Assembly (NCBI RefSeq): GCF_052857255.1
Contig: NC_135497.1
Span: forward strand, 551,738,113 to 551,802,112
Source of the DNA: Amblyomma americanum
Taxonomy: Eukaryota > Arthropoda > Arachnida > Ixodida > Ixodidae
Length of the DNA: 64,000 bases
Direction: 5' to 3'
Part shown: positions 52,930 through 63,945 of the stretch, in pieces
Numbering within the stretch: the first letter of the stretch is position 1
Layout: every line of letters starts with the position of its first letter
The notes under the pieces: model-generated
Database searches by the model: none
What the model was told of the DNA's origin: nothing
Seen by the model: only the letters and a program-made list of their open reading frames with translations
Position numbers and translations under genes: made by a program

Positions 52930-53375
52930 GCTGTCCAGGAAATCCGGTGACGGCGTTCTCGGTGTCGGCGTTGTGAGCGAAAAATCACGAGCATGATTCT
53001 GGCAGCTGGTGCTCAGAGAGCAACTAGAAATCAGGTGCGCAAACTAGGTCACGTGACCTATCAACGCCATCAGAACCTGCCCCCCAGTTAGTGAGCAACT
53101 GCCCACCATGGCAGGTGGCACTCAAATTAATGATTGGTTGCTCAGGAACAGCAACGTGGGCCGCACACAGCCCACCGCTCGGAGCACCTGCCATCGCAGA
53201 GCGGTAGGGCATCGCTTAACAGCTGCACACTGCGCCAGGAGGTATACGAGAACTCTCACGGATATATTAATGCAAGGTAGAGAATGACATTCTGTATATA
53301 AGGAAGTGAACCGAATACGTTACCGCGTTTTTACATGTTTTTCTTGAGAAAAACCTTAAGGCGAAGCTTAAATCT
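52930..53375 (+). repeat. Interspersed repeat R1, copy 1
   Basis: This ~440-bp sequence recurs at 59225-59655 in the same orientation. Shared blocks, in order: CCAGGAAA(T/C)CCGG, GAGCGAAAAA(T/A)CACGAGCATGA, CAGAGAGCAAC, CATCAGAACCTGCCC, AGTGAGCAA, CACC(A/G)TGG, AATGATTGG, GGCGCCAGGAGG-type text, AGGTAGAGAATGAC(A/C)TTCTG, and finally TTAAGGCG(A/G)AGCTTAA. By eye, roughly 70-75% identical. No coding frame, TIR or tRNA head is visible. The family is unknown to me by name. Confidence 0.8.
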
Positions 53376-53739
53376 CCCCTCAAATTTTTCTTCTCAACAA
53401 CAAATCTGTATTCGCATTTCGCGAGTGCACTTTTCTTTTGTTTGTTTTGAGCATTTTTATTGTTTTCTCGTATTGAAAACCTTATTTTTACCTGTCGTAG
53501 CAACTTTGAAGAACCCACTCCTGCCTAAGGTCTCGCGCTGAGGTCGGCAATACCAGATAAATAAAAAAATAAATATATAATTCTGAAATTATTTTCCTCT
53601 CTTGTCTTCGCCACTTCGTTTTGCACGTCTGCGCGCTGCCCCACAGGGGAATGTGTAACATGCAGATGATGGTGAGTTGCGACACCGCGGTTTCCCGAGG
53701 GCTTGACGCACTAGTTCACAGCTAGCCATGCTGGCCTTT
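53376..53739. other. No gene recognised
   Basis: AT-rich, with an AATAAA-rich patch (53558-53580) that could be a LINE tail. No coding support. Confidence 0.4.
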
Positions 53740-54285
53740 CGCTGTGTCCGGGGTAAAGGTCATCCTGGTGAGTGAAACGACTCCGAGAGCCTGGGCCTTT
53801 AAGGCCCCTCGGCAGAGGCAACTCGCCACTTTGGCTCCCGCTTACCGTAGAGGCACTGCCAGGCTGACCCGAACGGGAAAACCAGCAGTTGCCGTGTCCA
53901 GTCCTCCTCTCAATCTTTCACTTTCCGATCTTATTTTCTACAGCTTTCTTGTCTCCTCCTCCTCGTTTCTCCTGTAGTCCTGGTGGCTAGGCTTATGTTT
54001 GCGTGACGAACTAAACTCAGTAACGCCATACTTCGTTAAGGTAGGCGTGTACAGCTGGTGTGGACAGGGTTTACTAGGTAGTTCTTGTCCCATCCTCTCG
54101 TTGGGCTCTATGGTGCGTGACCAGCACCACTACCGAACAGCATATACATTTCATGGCACCCCTATTTCACAAAATTTTTCCCTTCCAAAAGAGAGAAGAC
54201 TGAAGGAAATCAGACAACTTCCAGAAAAAGAAAGCATGCTTCCCAAACTAAAACGTTCTTCAAAGTTAAGCAGCAGAAATACCAT
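53740..54285 (+). mobile_element. Possible 5' end (UTR and ORF1 start) of a tick LINE
   Basis: From memory, the text GGCAGAGGCAACTCGCCAC...CCAGTCCTCCTCTC..., followed by an ORF beginning MVRDQHHYRTAYTFHGTPIS and continuing LPKERRLKEIRQLPEKES, resembles the 5' UTR and ORF1 start of an I- or L1-type tick LINE. The frame is open from 53999 and breaks off where the SINE at 54290 begins. No second copy in the window confirms it. Confidence 0.3.
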
Positions 54286-54500
54286 GATGATGATGATATT
54301 GATGAATTTTCGATTTCTCAAGGTAGGGTCAAAGACCCATTTCCCAAGCATTTCACCCAGAATGAGCCGAGCGCCAGACCAGGGGAAAGCCTGTACCCAC
54401 TGCATATCCGCTGGGTGCCCGGCGGCACTGGGGATTGAACCCGTATCTCCCGCATGCGAGGCGGAAGCTCAACCACTTGGCCACCGCTGCGGTGCAGCAG
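54286..54500 (-). repeat. tRNA-derived SINE (family S2), full length
   Basis: Minus strand, head near 54495: A box TGGCCAAGTGG, arm GCCTCGCATGCGGGAGATACG, B box GGGTTCAATCCC, then CAGTGCCGCCGGGCACCC, body GAAATGCTTGGGAAATGGG, and a terminal ATCATCATCATC run near 54285-54300. It is the best-preserved S2 copy here. The ATC-type tail is shared with the RTE LINE at 10.7 kb, the likely source of its transposition enzymes. Confidence 0.85.
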
Positions 54501-55281
54501 GAAAACCAGCTAGGATCTTATCCCCATTCATAGTTACAAAATTCGTGGATGTCTTGGGCCTAAGCTACAAGGAAATCAAGATGTCCAATGGTGGCCCATG
54601 GCTGGAACTCCGTGATTATGCGTAGTGATAAAGTGCTGATACCTGTATTCGCGAATTTTCATCCCGTTCAGTGTAGGTGAACTAAAACCTGTTCAATGGC
54701 GGACTTGCCCCTGTTATTGGGAGATTCATACCCGCCTTCAATATATCATGCGCGAACACCCCACCTTGGTTTAGTAGTCACCTACGTCGCCTTAATGATA
54801 GGAAAAAGCGACTCAACAGACAGGCAGACAAGAACAGGCATTCCGATTCCTGGTATCGGTACAAAGCATGCGGTAAGGGATATCAAACTGAGCTGAAATC
54901 AGTCCGTCGCCTCTTCTGCACCCGCGAATTCCGATCAATGTTAACAAGTAACCCTTGAACGTTTCCGTGGATATAAACCCCTCTTATCATCCAGATGTAA
55001 CTCATGCTGATGCTGACGCAAGCAGTATTACAGTGGCCGAATGCGCTCAAGTCTCAATAACGCGTTCTCGCGATATTTTACCCGTGTAGAGGCTTTGTCA
55101 GCCTCCATTAGTATCAGTAATGCTAGTACCTCAATGTCTGAAAACTTATAGCGAGGCCGGTATCATCTTTACTAAGGAGCCTTAAAACCACATCCGCGTC
55201 TGATCACCTTGCAAGTCCAACTCTCTCGGTGAAAATGTCTTTTAAACATTAAGAATTTAAGACACATTTATAGCAATATTG
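54501..55281. other. No gene recognised
   Basis: Short frames only. AT-rich towards 55281, where the minus-strand LINE tail begins. Confidence 0.5.
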
Positions 55282-56137
55282 AAGGTATTTATTTTTTTAT
55301 TCATTCTTATCGCCTCACAGGCTCCAAGAACGGTGTATTGTGTGAGGGGGGATTATATAGATAGGCTTAATGGTAGGAGCATGAGTAACACGTTTGTAAA
55401 AGCCTTGTTGACTCTTAGTACTGGTCTCTGAAAAGTAGGAACATCATTATACAATGTTTAATAACACAATACTAACTTGAATAAAAAGACCGTTATTGCG
55501 GCTCTAAAACGAGCTGGACCGCGAATATTCACGATGTCTTCCGGAAGACCATTCCAGTGATTGAGTGGCAGGCAGATGAATTAAATGCAACGGTTCTACC
55601 GGAAATGCGTTGGAAGCTTAGAGGGCTGTTTAAACGATGTGAGCTGCGGTTTGATTGTACAAGAGGCAGCGTTGAAGAGTAGGCCCTGCAGACTAATCTG
55701 TGAAACAGGTCTATTAGGGCGATCAACCTCCGTGAAGGTAATGGTTCATTATTCTGACATGCAGCAAAATCTTTCATTGATAGTGTTTCCAGCGATGGCA
55801 TCGAACAGTTATGACGACTGCCATAGAAAACCAATAGGGAGCGCTTTTGACGAAAGCGAAAACGTGAATAAAAAAAAACGACAGTGCCGTCAAATGATGA
55901 GCGGATATATTGATTGATGTTGGGAAATCTTACATTATATGAAAAAAATGCGTTCATAAAGGTTTCTCGCTCAAAAATGACTTTGTGCAGAATAGCTAGG
56001 TATGCGTCTTCAACAACAAACTGCTTAGTAATTGATCTGAAGGTATGCATCGCATCTTGTCCGCTATTTCTTACACTCCAGTCATCTGGTTTAATCCCAT
56101 GTAAGTGACGAATATATAAGGTTGTGCCAATTTTCAA
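55282..56137 (-). pseudogene. CR1/Jockey-type LINE, ORF2 C-terminal part and 3' UTR
   Basis: A 203-codon minus frame ends SGRTVAFNSSACHS; after a one-base shift near 55550 it continues WNGLPEDIVNIRGPARFRAA, ITVFLFKLVLCY and a stop. The preceding PLPSRRLIALIDLFHRLV block is the usual element between the RT thumb and the closing WNxLP motif. The 3' UTR of about 180 bp ends in AATAAAAAAATAAATA (55282-55304), an AATAAA-type tail. 5'-truncated near 56150, where it stands head to head with the next LINE. Confidence 0.7.
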
Positions 56138-57068
56138 ATCAGGCGATAGTTCATCATCAATCAGTTATTCACCTGTGTCATTAACAGGTACAGTGGCAAC
56201 TGCTTGAACAAGTGACTCATTTGCAGCCTATTAACGACTCAGAAGAGCATAACTTAAGGCTTCCGTAAAGGTTACTCATGAGATACCCAACTTGCTGGAT
56301 TCATGCGTGATTTATATTCATCTGTTGATGCTCGTATTCAAGTCGACTCTATATTTCTTGGCATTTTATAGGTTTTGCTCGTATACCTGATGAGAGGTTA
56401 TTAACAAAATTAACATTGCTTAATATCTACCCTCTTGTTGTCACACGGATATAGGATTTTCTTTCTTCTAGGTCTCAGTATAAAGTCGTGAATAACCCTA
56501 ATTCATCTTTCAGTCAAACACATTAAAACGTCTCGCCAAAACTTCTGGCGATTACAAGTCCCCACCACTTTAGCAGTAAGTGAAATATCCACTAATGGAG
56601 ACACCTTCAACCGGAATTTTTATTCAGCGTTTACTGAGAATAATGGCTCTACTGATCTTACCCTAGGAAGCGCATGCAAAAACGCACTGACAGATTCCAC
56701 AACAATTTCTGAAGCGGGAGTATATACGATGTTTTTAACTTTTGATGACAAGAAATCTCATGGACGAAGTGGAATTTCAAATCTATTTTTCAAATGATAT
56801 ACCGAGCCTATCGTTAAATACTTGCGCCTAATAAAAAATCAATCAACACGTGCCGGCCTCCTGCCCAGTGCAAAGTCAAAAAATGTCATACAGGTGCATA
56901 AGTGTGAGAAGCTTTTATCTACGACTAATTATCGGCCCGTATCCCTCACGTGCAGATGTTGCAAATTACTGGATCATAATGTTTTAAAATTTATGAAAAA
57001 TTTTCTTGAAGCCGATAGCATACTCCACAGAAACCAACCCGGATTTAGCAGTCGCGTGTTGAACTACT

Positions 57069-57305
57069 GCCGCCGAGGTGTCTTAGTGGTTATGGCGCTT
57101 GGCTACTGGCCCGAAAGACACGGGTTCGATCCCGGTCGTGGTAGTTGAATTTCGATGAAGGCGAAATTCTAGAGGTCTGTGTTCTGTGCAGTATCAGTGC
57201 ACGTTAAAGAATCCCAGGTGGTAGAAATTTCCGAAACCCTTCACTACAGCCTCTCTCATAGCCTGAGTCGCTTGGGGACGTTAAACCCCCATAAACCATA
57301 CACCA
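57069..57305 (+). repeat. Ruka-like SINE nested in the CR1/Jockey RT
   Basis: A 237-bp SINE with perfect 12-bp flanks TGTTGAACTACT (57057-57068 and 57306-57317). Head: A box TGTCTTAGTGG, arm GCGCTTGGCTACTGGCCC, B box GGGTTCGATCCC (intact). The body CGAAATTCTAGAGG, GTGCACGTTAAAGAATCCC, and the end GGGACGTTAAACCCCCATAA match the copy at 48231-48459. Removing it plus one flank joins the RT frame, so it inserted after the LINE. Confidence 0.9.
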
Positions 57306-57518
57306 TGTTGAACTACTACACGGCTGGTAGAAATTCGTAATGATTTGGCACGGTGCCTGAGTATTGAGTCACATATTGATGCCGTCTTCGGAGACCGATC
57401 ATATCGCGTCTAGCGACGTGTTAGCAGATTTAGAAGCTGAAAGGGCGTTGGCTCATTTCGTTTTACAAAAAGTGACCGCTGGATAAACCCTGCGGGATTC
57501 GTGCCGTGGCAGTCAACT

Positions 57519-57800
57519 CATGTTTGTCTCGTCGGCCAACACAGCCGATACATGGTTTCAGAGGGGGATTTGAACCCACGCCCACATGTGTGGGAGTGGG
57601 TTCGGAGGCTTTTTATCAAGCATTCCACGTGAAACTCCGCTTTAGGCTCATATAATAGATATATTTTGTAAAGGACGACTTGTACAGTGAATTTATAATT
57701 ATCTCTGCGACCGCTATCCATTAGGGCAATATGATCATGCCTCGAAACTAGGTTCTGTTCTGTCAGGAAACTCTTGAGGCACGGTTTTCGCTTCGCTGTT
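57519..57800. other. Insert-like or diverged part of the LINE; weak tRNA-Leu-like text
   Basis: Between the RT palm start and motif C, where the LINE should encode motifs A and B, this segment has no RT text. On the minus strand GTGGGCGTGGGTTCAAATCC with a preceding CCCACTCCCACACA looks like a variable arm plus T-arm of a leucine-type tRNA, but no acceptor or D-arm can be drawn. Possibly another insertion. Confidence 0.25.
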
Positions 57801-58925
57801 GTATCCACTGTTTGTTCGACATATCAAATGAAACAGGAGTGAAAATTCCTCTCTGCGCTGATGATTGCCTGCTCTGCAGAAAAATAATAAAGGACGCTAA
57901 TGGCCAGAAAACAAGTGAACAATGTTCAGAAAAACTCGCGGAGCAGTGCAAAAAAAAAACACGACAGATGATAATGAAGAAAATTAGTTTCCATGTCGAT
58001 TACAAAGAAAAAATCTAAATTAGATTATGAGCACTCTTTAATGTGAATATGAACCGAAGTGGGACCGAATATGGAAACTTTGTGTTCTGATTATTTCTGA
58101 CTCAAATTGGACAGCCCATGTTAAAATGCGCCGCTAGGAAAGCAATGAACAAGTTGGTATTCCTTAAAAGGGCCCTGTGTCATTCTAAAAGATACAAATC
58201 TTGTAGCTTAGGTTGCAATTATCCGAACGCTTTTGAAATATGTTAACATAGCCTTGTTCCTTTACGCTAAAGGTACGTGAGAACACCTTTAAATGGTCCA
58301 AAGAAAAACCGTGCAATTTATCTATCACTGTTATCGTCGTTCACATTCACCAACAGAACTTCTATGCTATGCATGCCTCCCCACACTGTGAAGCCGCACT
58401 AAATTACGCAGACTCAGATTTTTGTATTTACTACTTATTAACTCCTTAATGATGGCCTCTACAGATCTTCTTCACATTAATCGTTCAAGAGGAACTCCAC
58501 AGAAGCGTGCACTCACCCTTCCAAAACGTTTTGCTCCAATGTTTCCTTTGATTTCCAATTTTAGCACAAGTAGACTGAGATCGCAATAAATTGCACCCAT
58601 AAATTACAGGTGAGCCAATCGTGGATGAATTTGCCCTGCTTGATGAGAGCTTTGGTCTTATGTTTCTGTAGGCACGGATCTGGAAAATTTATTGTACTGC
58701 AGTGTTTCTCCCACCGTACCATGGAACGACCATGGAAGTGTCGTTCTCGTCTTAATACTTCATTTGTTCCGTGCCTATGCCATGTGTGCTGCATGTCTAT
58801 TATTCTATTCTTGAAGCTTCAAATTGTAGCCAATGAAATTATGTACGTGAATACTGCTTGTATCTGTCTACTTCTATAAAAAAGCGAGAAATGTATTGAC
58901 AGTATTTAAAAATAAATAAAAGAAT

Positions 58926-59224
58926 GAATTTTATCATCCCATATAGAAGCGTGCCTGGCCATTTATTTTCGCAAATTTATTAACTTGCCTCACTTTATTA
59001 CTTCCCAAATCGGACTTTTTGCTGGCAACTGTATAATTTAAAGCGAAATTTTCTTTGGCCGTGGTCGCTAAGCCCTTCAATATATCTAACCTTCACTCAG
59101 TATCATCATGGTGCTCTGGCTGGCTTATATTCCTAAGTAACTTTAAGACAAAGCTCATACTTTTTACGGTCCGAACGTATCGGATTCTAACAGCTTACTT
59201 GAAAGCGATAGAGTTGAAGAACAC
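58926..59224. other. No gene recognised
   Basis: AT-rich spacer between the LINE tail and the second R1 repeat copy; no motifs. Confidence 0.5.
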
Positions 59225-59655
59225 GTTCTCCAGGAAACCCGGCGTCGGTGTTGTGGGCGTTTTGAGCGAAAAAACACGAGCATGACTCTGGCAGGTGGTT
59301 CCCAGAGAGCAACCAAGGAGGCAGGTGGGCCACCTATGTGGCGTGTCCTTGCGGCTCCATCAGAACCTGCCCACCGGATAGTGAGCAAAGAGCCCACCGT
59401 GGTAGACGGCAGCTAAATAAATGATTGGCGCCTCTGGAAGAGCAACTTGGGTCGCACAAGGCCCACCTCTGAGAGCACCTGCCAACGCAGGGTGGTGGGG
59501 CACCGCTTAAACGCTGCACGACGGCGCCAGGAGGGATATGAGGGCTCCCAAGATCTGTGAACGCGAGGTAGAGAATGACCTTCTGCACATGTGGGAATTA
59601 AGCAATACGCTATCGCGTAACTTAAGGCGGAGCTTAAGTGTCTCCTCCAATCTAA
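59225..59655 (+). repeat. Interspersed repeat R1, copy 2
   Basis: Same repeat as 52930-53375, same orientation and block order (CCAGGAAACCCGG ... CACGAGCATGACTCTGG ... CATCAGAACCTGCCCACC ... AGGTAGAGAATGACC ... AACTTAAGGCGGAGCTTAAG). It lacks part of the middle GGTCACGTGACC text of copy 1. Its ends coincide with those of copy 1, which supports a discrete element of about 430-440 bp. Confidence 0.8.
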
Positions 59656-60363
59656 GGCGATTATGGTTCAACGCATTTAACTTTTTACAGAGCGAGAAGA
59701 CACAATCTACTAGGGCAAATTCTCGCCTTTTTTCACCATTTTTTTAATACCCCAGTCGAGTTAGCAACCACAAGCCTGCTCCGTCCCGCCTCCGCAAACG
59801 GACATATACCGGTCTCATTCGGCAGAAAATTAATTGCGCTTCCGTTATTTGCAATTCTCAACAAGCGTTCTTAAAAAAATACTAGTGGTTCTTAAGGAAC
59901 TTACGTGTGAGCCATGCGAAATCATTGCAATTCTATTCCAACCCAACTGTATTATAACTATATCCCAACGCTATTTCAATTCTACTCTAATCGTATTCTA
60001 TTCCTTTGCAGTTGGTCAAGTAAGTACTAGTACTGTGTTACTGGTTAATATTTTGTTATTTGCCACCCTTAATGACGTCCCACCTTTTCGATCGATGGCA
60101 AGTTTTGCAATGCCTCTACTTTTTTGACGACGCCGTATTTGCGTGTCGATGAGCCATCTAAAACTTTTGAATTAAAATGACACTGAATCATTGCAGAACC
60201 TCGCAGTTCATATCATTTTCTCCTATTATCCGCGCCATACCAGCCTCATCGGATCCCACCGCCGCAAACGTCCACGATAGTCACATTTTCATAAACTGCA
60301 CCACCACTCAGTACTTCATTAATACCATTTTTGTGTGCCTGCTGCCATCTCTGAGTGATGCGA
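59656..60363. other. No gene recognised
   Basis: Could include more decayed ORF2 sequence of the LINE that ends at 60.7 kb, but I cannot read conserved blocks before 60364. Confidence 0.4.
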
Positions 60364-60720
60364 TCATCCCTTAAAGTTAAGCGTCTGACATCCCGTACAT
60401 TTAACTACACGCATCTAGTCATACTACGCATGATAGTCGACTGGAACGCCTACCTTCACGAGTCGCAACTGTCACTGCTCCTGAAAAATGTCATAATCTG
60501 ATATAGCCACTGCGGCGGCCCTTAGTGTTATAGTGCCACTTTTACCTGATGCATTTTCTGCTAACATTACTGTGACGGTTTACTGCTTTTCATTGTATTT
60601 TGTGGTTGTGCTGTGTTTTATTTTGTTCTGTTGCCCCCCCCCCCCCCCCCCTCCTTCCCAATTCTATGCCCTACCTATATCTTGGGGTCTGTTGGGGCAT
60701 TTTGAATAAATAAATAAATA
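60364..60720 (+). pseudogene. CR1/Jockey-type LINE, C-terminus and 3' UTR
   Basis: The frame KVKRLTSRTFNYTHLVI, then VDWNAYLHESQLSLLLKNVI and a stop near 60501, is a decayed form of the closing R-T-x(n)-WNxLP block. The 3' UTR contains C18 (60634-60651) and ends TTGAATAAATAAATAAATAA (60703-60721), a typical AATAAA-unit tail of this group. Confidence 0.6.
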
Positions 60721-60721
60721 A

Positions 60722-61169
60722 TGTGCAGCACTAAAATGTCAAATACTTTGTCGTCTGCGGACCTCCCTGTCTCCGTTACTGCCCACAAGTCATTAATAAC
60801 TGTCTGTGGTGTAACTTATGAAAACGATTTTCTCCATGTCACAGAACGACAAAACTTCGAAGAGCTCAGGGCACAAAATATCCCAAAAGACCATATAATT
60901 CAAAGCCGAATACAGAACAAAGAAATTCCTAAAAACAATGAGTTCACCCCTTAAGCTCCAGCCGGTTTTCTAACTCAATATAAGTGGAGTACATGAGCAT
61001 TCATGTCTGATCCTGCATTCCTTGCATACTCAGCCGCCGCCGATGTTGCCTTGCTACTTTCTTTGCTATTAAAAAGGCTTAGGACTCCACCTGGAGATTT
61101 GCAGTTCTACCTAACACAGCAGACCTAGGCATTCACAGCAGGATGCTCAACTGCAGAACGACTGCCTGT
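60722..61169. other. No gene recognised
   Basis: One plus frame at 60721-60954 (77 codons, mostly hydrophilic) has no motif. It starts immediately after the LINE tail, so it is probably accidental. Confidence 0.45.
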
Positions 61170-61399
61170 CCAGATAGATAGATGAAGAGGAGGAGGGAAA
61201 GACAGGGAAGTTAACCAGAAAGGGGTTCCGGTTGGCTACCCTGCACTGGGGAAGAGGAATTAGGGGCTAAAAGGAGGAAGAGAGAAGGGGAGAAAGGCAT
61301 AACACACACACACGCACAATGCTGTCACAATTTGTGACTCAATCCAGTCGCTCTCAAGTAGGCAAAGAGTGCCTTGTATGCCTTGAGGGCAGTCGACTG

Positions 61400-62480
61400 C
61401 TATGGCCACGGACCGAGGATATTTTGCTCTGTTAATGGGCGAGGATCGAGGCGGTCCAGGGCACAACACAGTGTATATCTTGCACTCGCATATACAGGGC
61501 ACTCACAGAGAAGATGAGCGATGGTCTCCTCACAACCGCAGCTTTCACAGGCAGGACTGTCGGCCATCCCATCCGGAAACCATAGTGGTTAGTAAAAGCA
61601 ACGCCGATCCATAAACGGCATAACAATGTTACGTCGCGACGTGCTAAGTTACGTGGATGACGAAGCAGCAGTCCAGGGTCCAGTGCCTTGAGGCGGAGGT
61701 TGCAAAACTCTCCCGTGTTCCACGCTAAAAGTGTGAGCTCCAGCGCCAAAGGGCGAAGCCCACACGCTGCGTCAGGTCTTGATATTGGGATCCTCACTGG
61801 AAGTCCGTCGTTGTGAGCCGAACGCGCAGCCGCATCGACCTGGTGATTACCGCTAATACCACAGTGTCCTGGCAGCCATTGAAAAATGATGTCATGACCT
61901 TTGGAAACGGTGCCGTGGTACAGTAGACGGATCTCAGCAACAAGTTGTTCCTGCGACCCGCGGCGTAGCGCAGCTTGCAGGGCTTGAAGGGCTGCTTTAG
62001 AGTCGGTGAAAACCGTCCAGTCATGTGGAGGTTCCTGACTGATGAACTCTACCGCAGCCCGTAAGGCTGCGAGTTCCGCACCAGTTGAAGATGTTGGATA
62101 GGTCGTCTTCACTTTCATGAAGATGGATCTGGCCGGTATCACCACCGACCCCGCAGAACTGGTGGAGTGAACTGATCCATCTGTGTAAACATGTATGCGG
62201 TGACTGTGGTAAGAATGCAGGTGATTCAATGTCAGTTGCTTGAGAGCGGGTAGTTATACACCAGCTTTTTTCGTAATTCCAGGAATATAGAGGTGAACCC
62301 GAGGTTCATGAAGACTCCATAAGGGTGAGCACGGTCTTGACGCAGGGGTGAACTCCGATGGAAGATATGCGCGATGAGCTTCAATGACTTTGGCGAATGC
62401 AGTACGCGGCCTAATTATTGGGCGTGTTGCGAGGTGATGACAGGGAACCTGTGTGAGGTGCCGAATATGTGTTCTCATGG
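61400..62480 (-). pseudogene. I-group LINE: connection, RNase H and Cys/His tail
   Basis: From high to low: MRTHIRHLTQVPCHHLATRP ... PASRPCSPLWSLHEP (connection), an in-frame TAA near 62254, then RNase H. The catalytic D is in HVYTDGSVHS near 62190, the E in SSTGAELAALRAA, the D in WTVFTDSKAALQ, and the last block is WLPGHCGISGNHQVDAAARS, so all four acidic positions are present. A frameshift near 61565 separates NHYGFRM from the Cys/His tail CESCGCEETIAHLLCECP (C-x2-C-x7-H-x4-C), read in the other frame near 61540-61500. An end near LRATGLSHKL follows. Confidence 0.85.
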
Positions 62481-63945
62481 TGTCAACAGCAATGTATGTT
62501 GTAACAGGATGTTCCCGGGCAACAAGAACAGTTGCCGCTGTTTATGCACATTTAGGCAGTCCAAGGCAGATACGGAGAGCTTGCGCTTGCACACTTTGAA
62601 GAGTCTTGATATTTTTCTTTCTAATGGAACTGAATATGGGAAGACTGTACCGCATGTAGCCCAGAAATAGGGAACGGTACAGTTACAGCATAGAGGGCAC
62701 TGATGCGCCCCAGGACTTCCCCCGAGGAAGGAGAGGACGTGGACAATCGCAATTAGTCTCTTTCTCGTGTCGTGGACATGTGGACTCGACGAGAGGTTCC
62801 TGTCGATGACAACACCAAGGAATCTGTGGCTTCTCTCATAGGGAATGGCTTCACCATTAATGCGAATGGTGTAGCGTGACATTATTTTGCGTGTGAACGC
62901 CACAAGTGAACACTTTTCGGTCGAAATGTTCAGGCCCTGCAAGCGAAGATAAGATGTCAATATCGATGCCGCCTTTTGAAGTCTTGCACGAACTTGAGGA
63001 CGGGTCACCCCTGATGCCCAAATACAGATGTCGTCTGCATATACCGAGATCTGAGCAGATTGTGGCAATACGTCGACCAGGCCGATGAGAGCAAGGTTGA
63101 AGAGAACTGGGCTCAGCACTCCACCCTGAGGGACTCCGCGCGAATTTCGGTGTAAGGACGTTGGTCCGTCCGCAGTCGGGACAAAAAACGACCGCTCTGA
63201 TTAATAGCTGCGTATCCAGCTGAACGTGCGGCCTCCGATCTCAGCAGCTGCCATTGCGTCCAAAATGGCCTGATGCGTTACGTTGTCGTACGCGCCCTTG
63301 ATATCCAAAAACAATGCCACGGTCAATCTTTTCAAACTTTTGCTGTGGTGCCCCGACGTTACAAGGTCAACCACGTTGTCAATAGAAGAGCGGCCCCGTC
63401 GAAACCCAGACATGAAGGTTGGATAAATCTGATATCGCTCCAAGTACCATTCCACGCGTGTGAGCAGCATTCTTTCCATGACTTTGCCGACGCAGCTGGC
63501 GAGTGCAATTGGACGGTATGATGAAAGGTCTAGCGGTGATTTCCCCGGCTTAAGAAGTGGAACGAGACGACTGGTCTTCCAATCATGAGGAACTATGCCA
63601 GCAGTCCATGACTTGTTATAAGTGTCCAAAAGAGCCCGTCGAGCTTCTTTGCCAAGGTTGGCAAGTCACACCTTCGGGCCCTGGTGATGATGACCTTCTA
63701 CAACAAGCCAGCGCAGCATCAAGTTCTTCCATGGAGCATAGTGCATCCATCCGAGAATCCCGTGAGGGTGGAACATTGTTGCAGTGCAGCGTTGCGCCTG
63801 GATTGGGAGGACCTGTTATTCTTGCGCAGAAATCTTCAGCTACCTCAACCACACTGCGCCTTTGGTGGAGCGCTACGGATTTGAACGGGTAGCGCTGTTG
63901 AGGGTACGTACGAAGACCCCGAATTACACTCCAAACGCGTGACAA
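62475..63945 (-). pseudogene. I-group LINE reverse transcriptase
   Basis: From high to low: MEELDAALACCRRSSSPGPE near 63720, a frameshift near 63660, then KSWTAGIVPHDWKTSRLVPL, LKPGKS, YRPIALASCVGKVMERMLL near 63500. Motif A is TVALFLDIKGAYDNVTHQA near 63300 (D kept). An in-frame TAA lies at 63199-63201. Motif B is RGVPQGGVLSPVLFNLAL near 63110 and motif C ISVYADDICIWAS near 63040 (YADD intact). The thumb is STEKCSLVAFTRK and HRFLGVVIDRNLSS near 62800. Further shifts lie near 62700 and 62640. Catalytic residues survive and lesions are few, so it is a recent pseudogene. The RT group with an RNase H behind it fits the I/R1 groups. Confidence 0.9.

Larger units (their letters stand above)
56520..58925 (+). 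pseudogene. CR1/Jockey-type LINE ORF2, split by a SINE
   Basis: Plus strand. The RT start is at 56590-56820 in broken frames (FNRNFYSAFTENNGS; KKSHGRSGISNLFF), then NYRPVSLTCRCCKLLDHNVL near 56930 and SILHRNQPGFSSR near 57020. A SINE (57069-57305) interrupts, after which TTRLVEIRNDLARCLSIESH continues. A diverged stretch follows, then motif C as IPLCADDCLLCRKIIKDA near 57860 (ADD kept). The thumb and C-terminal region (SDSNWTAHV, NKLVFLKRALCHS, LLHINRSRGTPQKRALTL) extends to about 58560. An AATAAATAAA tail lies at 58908-58925. Many lesions; dead. Confidence 0.75.

Noticed and set aside
57540..57620. tRNA-Leu on the minus strand (variable arm plus T-arm-like text)
   Set aside because: Only the 3' half can be drawn; the D-arm, anticodon arm and acceptor stem do not form, and part of the signal is a simple GAACCCAC/GTGGGTTC hairpin.
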